A stretch of 64,000 bases of DNA from Hymenobacter aranciens (lineage in GTDB: Bacteria; Bacteroidota; Bacteroidia; Cytophagales; Hymenobacteraceae): NCBI RefSeq assembly GCF_030580865.1, contig NZ_JAUQSY010000018.1, forward strand, positions 1-64,000, read 5' to 3'. Shown in pieces: positions 35,458 to 44,400 of this stretch. The notes below the pieces were generated by a model. It saw only the letters and a list, made by a program, of their open reading frames with translations. It was not told where the DNA came from and ran no database searches. Every line of letters starts with the position of its first letter. Positions within the stretch are counted from its first letter, which is position 1. Made by a program: the position numbers and the translations under genes.

Positions 35458-35547
35458 CAATTGGCAATGAGCGATTAACAATGAACAATTCTCCACTCGA
35501 CGGGTGTGGCGAAACATTACTCATTGTTAATTGATAACTGCTAATTG
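35458..35547. repeat. AT-rich palindromic repeat
   Basis: Imperfect 27-bp inverted arms: CAATTGGCAATGAGCGATTA... at the left and TCATTGTTAATTGATAACTG... at the right, around a 36-bp centre. It lies between the CarboxypepD_reg gene and uvsE. It differs in sequence from the GTCATGCTGA palindromes. Confidence 0.75.
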
Positions 35548-35568
35548 AAGTTAGCCGTAAGCCCACGC

Positions 35569-36546
35569 ATGAAAATCGGGTATCCCTGCGTGAACGAGGC
35601 GATGGACTGCACCGCCGCCTCCACCTTCCGGCTGGCTTTTTATTCTGAGGAGCGGCTCATTGCCAGCGTAGCCAATAACCTGGCCTGCGTGCGCCGCATG
35701 CTGGAGTGGAATGTCAGCCAGGGCTTACTGTTTTTTCGGATGGGCTCGGGCATTGTGCCTTTCGGTTCGCACGAAATCAACACCTTCCCCTGGCAGTCAC
35801 ATTTCAAAGCTGAGTTTAAGGCCCTGGGCGACTACATCAAGGCCAACAACCTGCGCGTCAGCTTCCACCCCGACCAGTTCGTAGTGCTGAACTCGCCCGA
35901 CTCTGGCATCGTGCAGCGCAGCATTGCCGAGCTGGTGTATCAGGGCTCGATGTTCGATTTGATGGAGCTCGACAGCACGGCTAAGCTGCAGATTCACGTC
36001 GGCGGCTTGTACGGCGACCGTGACTTGGCCATCAGCCGCTTTGCCACCGTGCATGCTACGCTGCCCGAAGCGGTGAAAGTGCGGCTGGTAGTAGAGAACG
36101 ACGACCGGCTGTTCAGCCTGCGCGACTGCCTGCGCCTGCACCAGCTCACTGGCGTACCCATCCTTTTCGACAATTTCCACCACGAGTGCCTCAACCACGG
36201 CGAGTCCATGACCGATGCCTTGCACCTGGCCGCCGGCACCTGGAACCTGGCCCACGACGGCGTGCCGATGATGGATTACAGCTCCCAGGCGCTCGGTGAG
36301 CGCAAGGGCAAGCACACTGATAAAATCGTAGAAGAATTATTCCGTGATTTTCTGGCCCAGCTGCAAGGACTGGACATGGACATCATGCTGGAAATAAAGA
36401 ATAAGGAAGTCAGCGCCCTCCAAGCCGTCGCCATCCTGCGCGAGCTGGGCCTGGCTGCCTCCGCTCCCAATCTGCCCGTACCGCCGTTGAGCTTATCCGA
36501 CGGTAAACCGAAAGCCAAACGGGTTGTAAAAGCCTCTGCCAATTAG
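35569..36546 (+). CDS. uvsE: UV DNA damage endonuclease
   Basis: 325 residues from the ATG at 35569 (MKIGYPCVNEAMDCTAASTF). UVDE-family TIM barrel: MGSGIVPFGSHEINTFPWQ, VSFHPDQFVVLNSP, KLQIHVGGLYGDRDLA, VVENDDRLF, LFDNFHHECLNHGE, and LEIKNKEVSALQAV. The metal ligands (His, Glu, Asp) sit in these segments. It nicks 5' to cyclobutane dimers and 6-4 products to start an alternative excision repair. The start is directly after the palindromic element, so the promoter may overlap it. Confidence 0.92.
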   Translation: MKIGYPCVNEAMDCTAASTFRLAFYSEERLIASVANNLACVRRMLEWNVSQGLLFFRMGSGIVPFGSHEINTFPWQSHFKAEFKALGDYIKANNLRVSFHPDQFVVLNSPDSGIVQRSIAELVYQGSMFDLMELDSTAKLQIHVGGLYGDRDLAISRFATVHATLPEAVKVRLVVENDDRLFSLRDCLRLHQLTGVPILFDNFHHECLNHGESMTDALHLAAGTWNLAHDGVPMMDYSSQALGERKGKHTDKIVEELFRDFLAQLQGLDMDIMLEIKNKEVSALQAVAILRELGLAASAPNLPVPPLSLSDGKPKAKRVVKASAN

Positions 36547-36598
36547 CCCTTAACTCAAAAATACCATCTCCCATCTGTTAATCCACCCACCCCACCCC

Positions 36599-36946
36599 AT
36601 GACCTCCGACCACCTCAACGCCACTATCGCCGCCCTCAAAAACGGCCTCACTAGCCTGCCCCTGGGCTCGGCTATGGACAACACCGAAACCTGGCAGCAG
36701 CAGTTTCTGCAAAGTGGTCTACCTGGCTTGCAGGATATTGCCCGCGAAATTGGTAACCTGCAGTCCCTGCTCACCAGTGGTGTGCTCAATGCTTCGGCCA
36801 TTGGCCAGTCGCTAAGCATGCTGGGCGACCAAACCAGCCAGGTCAGCAATCAGGCCCCCGACGACCTCAAGAAAAGCCTGCGCGAGTTGGCCGACCTGCT
36901 CCGCCGCCACGGCGGCGACCTGCTGGCCCACGCCGGCAAAAAATAA
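36599..36946 (+). CDS. Uncharacterised small helical protein
   Basis: 115 residues, soluble, three to four amphipathic helices (LNATIAALKNGLTSLPLG, TWQQQFLQSGLPGLQDIARE, DDLKKSLRELADLLRRHGGD). No signal peptide or known motif. It is 52 bp after uvsE on the same strand and ends at a strong shared terminator. Function unknown. Confidence 0.65.
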   Translation: MTSDHLNATIAALKNGLTSLPLGSAMDNTETWQQQFLQSGLPGLQDIAREIGNLQSLLTSGVLNASAIGQSLSMLGDQTSQVSNQAPDDLKKSLRELADLLRRHGGDLLAHAGKK

Positions 36947-36960
36947 CGCCACTCTGAACG

Positions 36961-37000
36961 CAAAAGCGCCGCCTGAGCAATTGCTCAGGCGGCGCTTTTG
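36961..37000. terminator. Bidirectional terminator (perfect palindrome)
   Basis: CAAAAGCGCCGCCTGAGCAA is followed directly by its exact inverse complement, a perfect 20+20 bp palindrome between convergent genes. Confidence 0.9.
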
Positions 37001-37016
37001 ATTGATAACAGGAGGT

Positions 37017-37403
37017 CTAACGGTTGTCTTGCGGCAGGCCGTTATTTTTGCCGCGTCGGTCGCGGCTGGGCACCACGTCAGTCGATTGGCGGCGGCCGCT
37101 CTGGCGGATAATGGGCTGCTCGCGCACATCAGGCACGGCCGTGGGCGACTGCTCCGGCGTGCCTGCCGGCATCCCGCTTTGGTCGGTGCTGATGCGGCTG
37201 GGTTGAGCGTCGCGGTTGGTGGGCGTGCGCTGCACCTCAGGCGGCCCCTGAATGGTGCTCTGGTTGAGAGCGGGGTTGACGGGCGGGATGTTAGTCTGGC
37301 CCTGACTACCGCCCCGCACGGGGGCCGAAGGGTCGAATGGTATCGACTGGGCCTGGGCGGCGGCGCTCAGCAGCAGCCCGGCTAGTAATGGAAGAAATTT
37401 CAT
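37017..37403 (-). CDS. Small secreted Pro/Gln-rich protein
   Basis: 128 residues. Signal peptide (LLAGLLLSAAAQAQ), then a low-complexity, disordered chain rich in Pro, Gln, Ser and Arg (GPPEVQRTPTNRDAQPS, ending GKNNGLPQDNR). It shares style and position with the next gene upstream (37525-37842): short, secreted, disordered, basic C-terminus. Function unknown. Confidence 0.6.
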   Translation of the reverse strand: MKFLPLLAGLLLSAAAQAQSIPFDPSAPVRGGSQGQTNIPPVNPALNQSTIQGPPEVQRTPTNRDAQPSRISTDQSGMPAGTPEQSPTAVPDVREQPIIRQSGRRQSTDVVPSRDRRGKNNGLPQDNR

Positions 37404-37433
37404 GACAGGAAGAAGGAGGAAGGAGTGGAAACG

Positions 37434-37470
37434 AAAAAACCGGCTGCCTCACGAAGAAACAGCCGGTTTC
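37434..37470 (-). terminator. Terminator between the small secreted protein genes
   Basis: AAACCGGCTG/CAGCCGGTTT stem with a 13-nt loop and a T-run on the minus strand. Confidence 0.8.
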
Positions 37471-37524
37471 CCAGAAGTTTAAAGGCAATGCGTTTACGCG
37501 TTTGCCTATGCCAGGGTTGGCATT

Positions 37525-37842
37525 TTACTTAGATTTCATTTTGCCTTTGCGGGCCTTGCGCTCAGCCTGCTTGGCGCTGCGCTCGGCGGCATTGTCGGCA
37601 GCCATAGTAGCCGGCGTGCCCGTGCCCGACGACAGCCGGTCGCGGTTGTTGCTGATATTCGCCCCATCGGGCGTGGTGGCAATCTTACCGTTTTCGGTAG
37701 TAGCGCGAGTGCCGGGCACGGTCGTCGGCGTGTTGGTAACGGAAGTGGGAGGCGCCGACTGTGGCGGCGAGGTTTGGGCGAAGGCGACGCTGCCGGTGCC
37801 CAGGGTGAGCAGCGCGGCCAGCAGGAAGGAAGACGATTTCAT
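37525..37842 (-). CDS. Small secreted Thr/Pro-rich protein
   Basis: 105 residues. Signal peptide (FLLAALLTLGTGSVAFAQ), a Thr/Pro/Asn-rich middle (SVTNTPTTVPGTRATTENG) and a strongly basic tail (KQAERKARKGKMKSK). No known domain. Its own terminator separates it from the gene at 37017. Confidence 0.6.
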   Translation of the reverse strand: MKSSSFLLAALLTLGTGSVAFAQTSPPQSAPPTSVTNTPTTVPGTRATTENGKIATTPDGANISNNRDRLSSGTGTPATMAADNAAERSAKQAERKARKGKMKSK

Positions 37843-37951
37843 AACGGGAAGGGAAAGTGGACAGAAGAATGCAGCATGCTAGCCGCTGCCAGACTTTACG
37901 CGAACAGAAACAACTTGGTTGGTGAACGCCCTAAACCCAGTCTGATGCATA

Positions 37952-38485
37952 CTACACTTTCGACTGCCGATACCGGGCGATAAGCTTACATAAATCGACC
38001 ATTTCAGTCTGTGACAAAGTGCTTTTCGCGTAGTTAATAGCCATGCTTACAGACTGTATGTTCCCCAGTACATAACCCAAGCTCGGGTCAATACGGTCCA
38101 GCAAAGCGTTGCGAAACACATCATTGCGGCCAATGTATTCCGGATGTTGTAGCTCAATACCGGTAAAAGGGCAGTGGCCTTGCTGATGCTGCCATTGCGC
38201 TAATAAATCATCCAGACTAATAGTTGTTTCCTTGTCACGCCGTCGGCAGTGGCGTAAATGCTCCCGCAACCCGCTGTATTTGTCTTTCCTATTCGCAGCA
38301 TGCTGTTTGATTGAATAGGCTGCCGGGTTTCCCGCCGGTGGCAGATTTCGTTGATTGCTCCGCCCAGCACAGGAACGTGAGCAGAACATGCGCCGCCCCA
38401 GCTTCAGGCTCCGTTGGTGCTCGGCCGGACGCATGTGGAAGATGTTTTGGCAATGCGTACACGCAACGCTAAGTGGTTGCTGCAT
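37952..38485 (-). CDS. HNH endonuclease with Cys-pair zinc finger, adjacent to tmRNA
   Basis: 177 residues from the ATG at 38485. The N-terminal region has two Cys pairs (ACTHC and FCSRSC) around a basic segment, as in a DNA-binding zinc ribbon. The C-terminal HNH-type module reads CPFTGIELQHP, ALLDRIDPSLGYVLGNIQSV and YAKSTLSQTEMVDLCKLIARY. The pattern LDRID-x4-GY-x2-GN-x-Q is the hallmark of homing-type HNH enzymes. The start is only 13 nt after the U-tract of the tmRNA terminator. A TTTG-N20-TATTTTTG box overlaps that terminator but leaves almost no leader, so expression may depend on read-through from the tmRNA gene. It may be a free-standing homing endonuclease linked to the tmRNA intron (inference). 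Confidence 0.8.
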   Translation of the reverse strand: MQQPLSVACTHCQNIFHMRPAEHQRSLKLGRRMFCSRSCAGRSNQRNLPPAGNPAAYSIKQHAANRKDKYSGLREHLRHCRRRDKETTISLDDLLAQWQHQQGHCPFTGIELQHPEYIGRNDVFRNALLDRIDPSLGYVLGNIQSVSMAINYAKSTLSQTEMVDLCKLIARYRQSKV

Positions 38486-38497
38486 TGTCAAAAATAA

Positions 38498-38534
38498 AAC
38501 AAAAAAAGCTCATTGCCAAAGGCAATGAGCTTTC
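38498..38534 (-). terminator. tmRNA terminator
   Basis: AAGCTCATTGCC TTT GGCAATGAGCTT followed by a T-run on the minus strand, a few nt after the tmRNA CCA end. Confidence 0.9.
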
Positions 38535-38539
38535 AAAGA

Positions 38540-39153
38540 TGGTGGAGCTGCAGGGATTCGCTTTTTGTTGTATTCCAACGGTTTCCCGCTGGCATGGACT
38601 ATCTCTTCTTCTGCCGGGGCAGAAGGCGGACGCTCTGGCCTGTTATGAAGGGCGCTGTAGCCCTCAGGTAGTCTCTGCACCTTCCCGTCGTGTACGACGG
38701 GCTTGGCTCAGGATTGGCATATCGGACACCGTGTCCGACGTAGCTTTCCCTGAATTCATCCGCTTTATTACCCCGCCGTCACCGGGGGGGAGGTCCGAAT
38801 CTTGAACCCTGGTCCAGACAAGGAAGCCGTCGTGCTTTCTACGTGCGTATCTATGCTTGGATTGTCGGGGAACCCCGGGCGCACATCAGGCCTTTGGTGT
38901 TCCCGTATTGGCAGTTGGGTTTCGCCTGCGAGTCACCACTCCTCGCAGACTATCTTCTACTTACGACGCTCCGAACTCCCAGGTGTAAAAGCTTACCCAG
39001 GCGGAACGATGGCATTACCTAATTCTAAACTAGGCAGCCATGGCGTACGAATAGTCGCCGGTTGTTGTTTGGTAGATTTTTTAACGGGAGATTCCACCAC
39101 CTCCCGGCACGCTTACCCGCGACATGCACAAGCTGTCAATTCCGGTCAGCCCC
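38540..39153 (-). ncRNA. ssrA: tmRNA (ssrA), interrupted by a group I intron
   Basis: The 5' end GGGGCTG (39153-39147) pairs with the 3' acceptor CAGCTCC, followed by ACCA (3' end at 38540, CCA encoded). The tag frame at 39059-39030 reads GDYSYAMAA then TAG, matching the Bacteroidota tag pattern GExxYAxAA. The 3' tRNA-like part is split: TGGACCAGGGTT before, CGAATCCCTG after. Joining them restores a standard T-arm (CAGGG, loop TTCGAAT, CCCTG). The gene spans 614 nt and the spliced RNA would be 370 nt, a normal tmRNA size. A promoter lies at 39197-39225. tmRNA rescues stalled ribosomes and tags the nascent chain for proteolysis. Confidence 0.95.
38561..38804 (-). mobile_element. Group I intron (IC3-like) in the tmRNA T-loop
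   Basis: 244 nt. The 5' exon ends in U (GGGUU) and the intron ends in G (ACAAAAAG), as group I splicing requires. AATCCTGAGCCAAGCC (38700-38715) and AAGGTGCAGAGACTACC (38667-38683) are the conserved segments also found in tRNA-Leu group IC3 introns. GACUA in the latter pairs with UAGUC in AGATAGTCC (38597-38605) as P7. A P1 helix with the U-G pair at the splice site can form between AGGGUU and GGACCU, with one mismatch. The intron has no internal ORF; an HNH gene lies just outside the tmRNA. Confidence 0.92.
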
Positions 39154-39196
39154 AAATGAGAAAGAACAAGTTCCGCCGGGTTTCCCAAGCGGGCCG

Positions 39197-39225
39197 CGAA
39201 GGTACGCGGGATTTAGGAAACGCAA
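39197..39225 (-). promoter_or_regulatory. tmRNA promoter
   Basis: TTG, 18 bp, TACCTTCG (7/8 of TAnnTTTG). The transcript would start near 39190, leaving a ~37-nt leader to be removed by RNase P. Confidence 0.55.
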
Positions 39226-39265
39226 GCGCCGGCCGGAATGTTTCCCTGGTGTACCTTCTTTTCGG

Positions 39266-39297
39266 TTGCGCCTGCGCTGGGTTGTGAGGTAACTTTG
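39266..39297 (+). promoter_or_regulatory. dnaX promoter
   Basis: TTG (39266-39268), 21 bp, TAACTTTG (39290-39297, exact box). The start codon lies 13 bp after the box, so the leader is very short. Confidence 0.55.
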
Positions 39298-39309
39298 TCG
39301 GTAGATTTT

Positions 39310-41298
39310 ATGGAGAATTTTGTCGTTTCGGCCCGTAAGTACCGCCCGGCCACGTTTCGCAGCGTGGTGGGGCAGCAGCACGTCACCACCACTTTGCAGA
39401 ATGCCATTCAGAGCCAGCATCTGGCCCAGGCATTTCTGTTTTGCGGGCCGCGCGGCGTGGGCAAAACCACCTGCGCCCGCATCCTGGCCAAGACGATAAA
39501 CTGCACCAACCTCTCGGCCGAAACCGAGGCCTGCGGGCAGTGTCCGTCGTGCGTAGCGTTCCAGGAAAACGCGTCGTTCAACGTGCACGAGCTCGACGCT
39601 GCCTCGAATAACTCGGTGGAAGACATTCGCTCGCTGGTGGAGCAGGTGCGCTACGCCCCGCAGGCCGGCAGCCGCTACAAAATCTACATCATCGACGAGG
39701 TGCACATGCTCTCCAACGCGGCCTTCAACGCCTTTCTGAAGACGCTGGAGGAACCGCCGAGCTACGCCATTTTCATCCTCGCCACCACCGAGCGGCACAA
39801 GATTATCCCCACCATCCTGTCGCGCTGCCAAATCTTCGATTTCAGCCGCATCCGGGTGGAGGACATGCGCCAGCACCTGCGCTACGTGGCTACGAGTGAG
39901 AACGTAACGGCCGACGACGATGCCCTGCACTTGCTGGCCCAGAAGGCTGACGGCGGCCTGCGCGACGCCCTGTCGATGTTCGACCAGATGGTGACCTTCT
40001 CAGGCAACCACCTCGCCTACAAAGACGTGGTGCAGAACCTGCACATCCTTGATTACAGCTACTACTTCCGCCTCATCGACAGCCTGCTGACCGAAAACCT
40101 CTCGGCCGCCCTGCTGCTGCTGGATGAGGTGATGCAGCAAGGCTTCGACCTGCACAACTTCGTAGTGGGCACCGCCGAGCACCTGCGCGGCCTGCTCGTG
40201 TGCAAAGACCCCGTGACGGTGCAGCTGCTGGAAGTGTCGGACGGCATCAAGCAGAAATACGTGCAGCAGGCGAAAGACGCGCCGCTGGCTTTCGTCCTCT
40301 CGGCCCTGAACCTCATCAGCCAGTGCGACCGGGAATTCAAGCAAGCCAAAAACCAGCGCCTGCACGTTGAGCTGGCCTTGATGAAGCTGGCTTATCTGAA
40401 TGGGGCCGTGCAGTTTGTGCGCGAGTTGCAACCCGCCGGTGGCGAGGCTAAAAAAAAAACTAGCGACGTAAACGGCAATGGGGGAGGAGCGGTAAACGGG
40501 CACGTGCCAGTTAATGGACACGCCCCAATACCCAATACCCAACACCTAACACCGAATACTCCGCCGCCACCCCGCCAGCCTACCACCCTGGTTTCGGCCC
40601 CGCCGCCCGCCGATGGCCCCGAACCCCTGCCCGTCGAAAACGGCGTGGAAGAACTGCACGACACGCCCAGCATCGAAGCCGAGCCCGCTGCCGCCATCAC
40701 CGAGCGGCACCAAATGCGTGACACGCTGCCGCACGTCGAAATCGGTGCGCCGAGTATGGAAGGGCTGGAGCCGGACTCGCAACCAAAGACCGCGCCCGCC
40801 CCGGCTTTCGCCAAAATTCCGAACCTGGGCGCTAAGCTGCCCGGCCTGCCGAGCCTGAAAAACCACAGTGTGGCTGCTGCCGCTAGTACCAGCGCCGTGG
40901 ACGAACCCCAGGTTCATATCGGCCCCGTGGGACCAATTGATGCGGCCCTATTGCAGCGCGTTTGGCTCGAAATTGCCAACGAGCGCCGGGCCCAGGAACG
41001 CATGAGCGAGTACTTCCTGCTTAACCGGCCGGTGAGTGCTAACGAGGAACATCTGATTGAGCTGGAGGTGGATAACCCTATTCAGGTGGACCTGTTTAAC
41101 GAAATCCGCACCGAGTTTCTGGGGGAGCTGCGGCGGCGTGCCAAACACCCGCGCCTCAATGTGCAGGTGAGCATGGCGGTGGCCGCGCCGTCGGCCAAAA
41201 AGCTCTACACGGCTTCGGATAAATTCGAGTATCTGGCCGAAAAATTCCCGGCTCTGCTCGAAGCCAAGCAACGCCTGGGGCTGGAATCCGACTTTTAG
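39310..41298 (+). CDS. dnaX: DNA polymerase III subunit gamma/tau
   Basis: 662 residues from the ATG at 39310 (MENFVVSARKYRPATFRSVV). Clamp-loader AAA+ ATPase: Walker A GPRGVGKT (46-53), zinc-binding Cys in INC and CGQCPSC, Walker B IYIIDEVHML, sensor ATTERHKIIPTILSRC, then domain III to about residue 375. At 40450-40459 there is a run of ten A (codons 381-383 plus one base). A -1 shift there reads AAC then TAG; a +1 shift meets TAA after three codons. This would give a 384-residue gamma form. The following linker is Pro/Ala-rich (NTQHLTPNTPPPPRQP) and the C-terminal ~120 residues form the tau-specific domain (IDAALLQRVWLEIANERRAQ). Confidence 0.95.
   Translation: MENFVVSARKYRPATFRSVVGQQHVTTTLQNAIQSQHLAQAFLFCGPRGVGKTTCARILAKTINCTNLSAETEACGQCPSCVAFQENASFNVHELDAASNNSVEDIRSLVEQVRYAPQAGSRYKIYIIDEVHMLSNAAFNAFLKTLEEPPSYAIFILATTERHKIIPTILSRCQIFDFSRIRVEDMRQHLRYVATSENVTADDDALHLLAQKADGGLRDALSMFDQMVTFSGNHLAYKDVVQNLHILDYSYYFRLIDSLLTENLSAALLLLDEVMQQGFDLHNFVVGTAEHLRGLLVCKDPVTVQLLEVSDGIKQKYVQQAKDAPLAFVLSALNLISQCDREFKQAKNQRLHVELALMKLAYLNGAVQFVRELQPAGGEAKKKTSDVNGNGGGAVNGHVPVNGHAPIPNTQHLTPNTPPPPRQPTTLVSAPPPADGPEPLPVENGVEELHDTPSIEAEPAAAITERHQMRDTLPHVEIGAPSMEGLEPDSQPKTAPAPAFAKIPNLGAKLPGLPSLKNHSVAAAASTSAVDEPQVHIGPVGPIDAALLQRVWLEIANERRAQERMSEYFLLNRPVSANEEHLIELEVDNPIQVDLFNEIRTEFLGELRRRAKHPRLNVQVSMAVAAPSAKKLYTASDKFEYLAEKFPALLEAKQRLGLESDF
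40450..40459 (+). promoter_or_regulatory. A10 slippery tract in dnaX
   Basis: Ten consecutive A at the border between the ATPase core and the linker. Both alternative frames reach a stop within four codons (TAG at 40461-40463 in -1, TAA at 40469-40471 in +1). Comparable A-tracts produce gamma by frameshifting in E. coli and by transcriptional slippage in Thermus. Confidence 0.6.
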
Positions 41299-41416
41299 GC
41301 GCGCGTCGCGTGGGCGAGGCGTAGGCCAGGAGCAGGGAAAGCCGTTAAATGGAAGCGCGGAGAATAACCCGGCAAGATAGGGCTAAAATTTGTTTTTTAT
41401 TCCCCTATCAGCCAAC

Positions 41417-41424
41417 TACCTTTG
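41417..41424 (+). promoter_or_regulatory. -7 box of the M16 peptidase gene
   Basis: TACCTTTG, an exact match, 41 bp before the GTG start. The nearest TTTG is 24 bp upstream, longer than usual. Confidence 0.45.
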
Positions 41425-41464
41425 CCTTTCTGTTTTCCGCATTAGCTTCCCGCCCGTACCCTTC

Positions 41465-44400
41465 GTGAAAAAACCTTTTTTGTTGCTGTTCCCGGCCCTG
41501 GCGGCGCTTGGCATCACCACGCAATGCCAGTCGAGTAAGCCGGTTGCTACCGCAACTTCTGCATCCGCTCCCGCTCCTGCGCCCCCCGCCGCGCCGAAAG
41601 AATACAAGTACGAAACGGTGCCCGGCGACCCGCTGCAGGCCCGTATCTACCATCTGGACAACGGCCTGACGGTGTACTTGTCGGACTACGACGACGCCCC
41701 GCGCATCCAGACCTACGTGGCCGTGCGCGCCGGCTCGAAGAACGACCCCGCCGATGCCACTGGCCTAGCGCACTACCTGGAGCACATGGTGTTCAAGGGC
41801 ACCTCGAAGCTGGGCACGCAGGACTGGACTAAGGAAAAAGAGCAGCTCGATAAAATCGAGGCGCTCTACGAAGTGTACCGCAGCCAGCGCAACGACCCGG
41901 CCGCCCGCAAGCGCACCTACCACCAGATTGACTCTATTTCGGGCGTGGCGGCGAAGTACGCGGTGCCGAATGAGTTCGATAAAATCATGGGCGCCATCGG
42001 GGGCAAGGGTATCAATGCCCACACCTCGAACGAGGAGACCGTGTACCAGGAAGACATTCCGAGCAACCAGCTGGAGCGCTGGGCTGCTACCGAGAGCGAG
42101 CGGTTCCGCGAGATGGTGCCGCGCCTGTTCCACACCGAGCTAGAGGCCGTATACGAGGAGAAAAACCGGGGGCTCGACAACGATTTCAGCAAGGAGTTTG
42201 AGACGATGGGCGCGGTGCTGTACCCCACGCACCCCTACGGCACGCAGACGACCATTGGCACGATTGAGCACCTGCAAAATCCCTCCATCACCGAGATTAA
42301 GAAGTATTTCAGCGCGTATTACGTGCCGAACAACGTGGCCCTGTGTTTGAGCGGCGACCTGGACTACGACCAGACCATCCGGCTTATCGACAAGTATTTC
42401 GGCTCATGGCAGCAGAAGCCGGTGCCGGCCTTCAACGCGCCGGTGGAGAAGCCGATTACGGCGCCCGTGACGAAGGAAATCCTCGGGCCGCAGTCGGAAA
42501 ACGTGATGCTGGGCTACCGCCTGCCGGGCCGCACCACCCGCGACGGCCTGCTGCTGAAAATGCTGGACCGCGTGCTGACCAACGGCCAGGCCGGCCTCAT
42601 CGACCTCGACCTGAACCAGCAGCAGAAAGTATTGCAGGCCGCGTCGTTCCTCGATGCCAACAACGACTATTCGACCTTCGTGATGTATGGCACGCCCCGG
42701 CAGGGCCAGAAGCTCGAAGACGTGAAAGCCTTGTTGCTGGCCGAGCTGGACAAAGTGAAAAAGGGCGACTTCCCCGACTGGCTGGTGCCCGCCATTATCA
42801 ACAACGACAAGCTGGAGCGTACCAAGGGCTACGAAAGCAACGTGGCCCGCGCCAGCGCTCTGTACGAGGCCTTCATCGAGCGCGTCAGCTGGGCGGACTA
42901 CCTGAAGCAGCAGGACGATTTCGGTCGCATTACCAAAGCCGACGTGGTGAAGTTTGCCAACGACAACTTCGGGCAGAACTACGCGGCCATCTTCAAGCGC
43001 ACGGGTAAAGACCCCAACACGGTGAAGGTGGTGAAACCCGCCATCACGCCGGTGCCGGCCAACCGCGAGACGTCGTCGGCCTACTACAAGGAGTTGACAG
43101 CCTTGCCTGCCACGGAACTGCAGCCGGTGTTCGTCGATTATAAGAAAGACATTCAGGAAACTGCGCTCAAGCCAGGGCTGCCAGTGCTCTACACCCAGAA
43201 CAAGGAAAACGGGCTCTTCAATCTGTATTACCTGCTCGACATTGGCACCAACAACGACCCGCGCTGGGGGCTGGCCACCGACTACCTGCAGTACCTGGGC
43301 ACCGGGAACTACTCGGCCGCCCAGCTGCAGCAGGAGTTTTATAAGCTGGGCTGTGCCTTTAGCGTGAACAGCGGGCCCGACCGCATTTTTGTGAGTCTGA
43401 GCGGCCTCGACAGCAACCTGGAGCCGGCCCTGCGCCTGTTTGAGCAGTTGCTGAACAACCCGCGCCCCGATGCCGAGGCCCTGAAAAACATGGTGGCCGG
43501 CACCCTCAAGGCCCGGCAGGACGCCAAGCTGAGCAAGCAGGTGATTCTGAGCCAGGCGATGGTGAACTTCGCTAAGTACGGCCCGAAAAACCCCTTCACC
43601 AACGAGCTGAGCGAGAAGGAGCTGAAGGCCCTGAAGCCCGAGCAGCTCACGGCCCTCGTGAAGAAGCTGCCGACTTATCAGCACCGCGTGCTGTACTACG
43701 GTCCGCGGCAGCTGACGGGCAGCGCCGCCCCGATTGATGCGGCGGAGAAGGCCGGGCAGTCGCTGGCTGCCGTGGCCCGTCCGGGTTTGCTGGACGTGCT
43801 GAAAGCCGAGCACAAAACCCCCGCCACGCTGGCCGCCGTGCCCGCCGCCAAGGAATACGCCGAGCAGCCCCTGGGGCGCAAGGTGTACTGGGTGGACTAC
43901 AACATGGTGCAGGCGGAAATCCTGTTCCTGACCAAGGGCGACATGTACGATAAGGAGCTGGTGCCTACCGTGGCGCTCTACAATGAGTACTTCGGCGGCG
44001 GCATGGGCAGCATCGTATTTCAGGACCTACGCGAGAGCAAGGCGCTAGCCTACTCGGCCTCATCGCGCTACGCGAATGCCGATAAGCTGGGCCGCTCGAA
44101 CTACATTCTCAGCTACATCGGCACGCAGAGCGACAAGCTGCCCGAGGCCATGGCCGGTATGGAGGCCCTGCTGACCGAGATGCCGGTGGCCGAGGCCAAC
44201 CTGGCCATCGCCAAAAACGCCATCCGCAACAGCATCAGCACCGAGCGCATCACCAAGAGCGACGTGCTGATGAGCTACGAGCGCGCCCGCCGCCTGGGCC
44301 TCGACTACGATGTGCGCCGCGACGTGTACGACCGGACCCAGAATATGACGTTTGCCGAATTGCAGAAATTCCAGACGGCCAAGGTGAAGGGCCAGAACCA

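Noticed and set aside
38473..39287. Plus-strand ORFs across the tmRNA locus
   Set aside because: They overlap a well-supported minus-strand tmRNA with tag, acceptor stem and intron.
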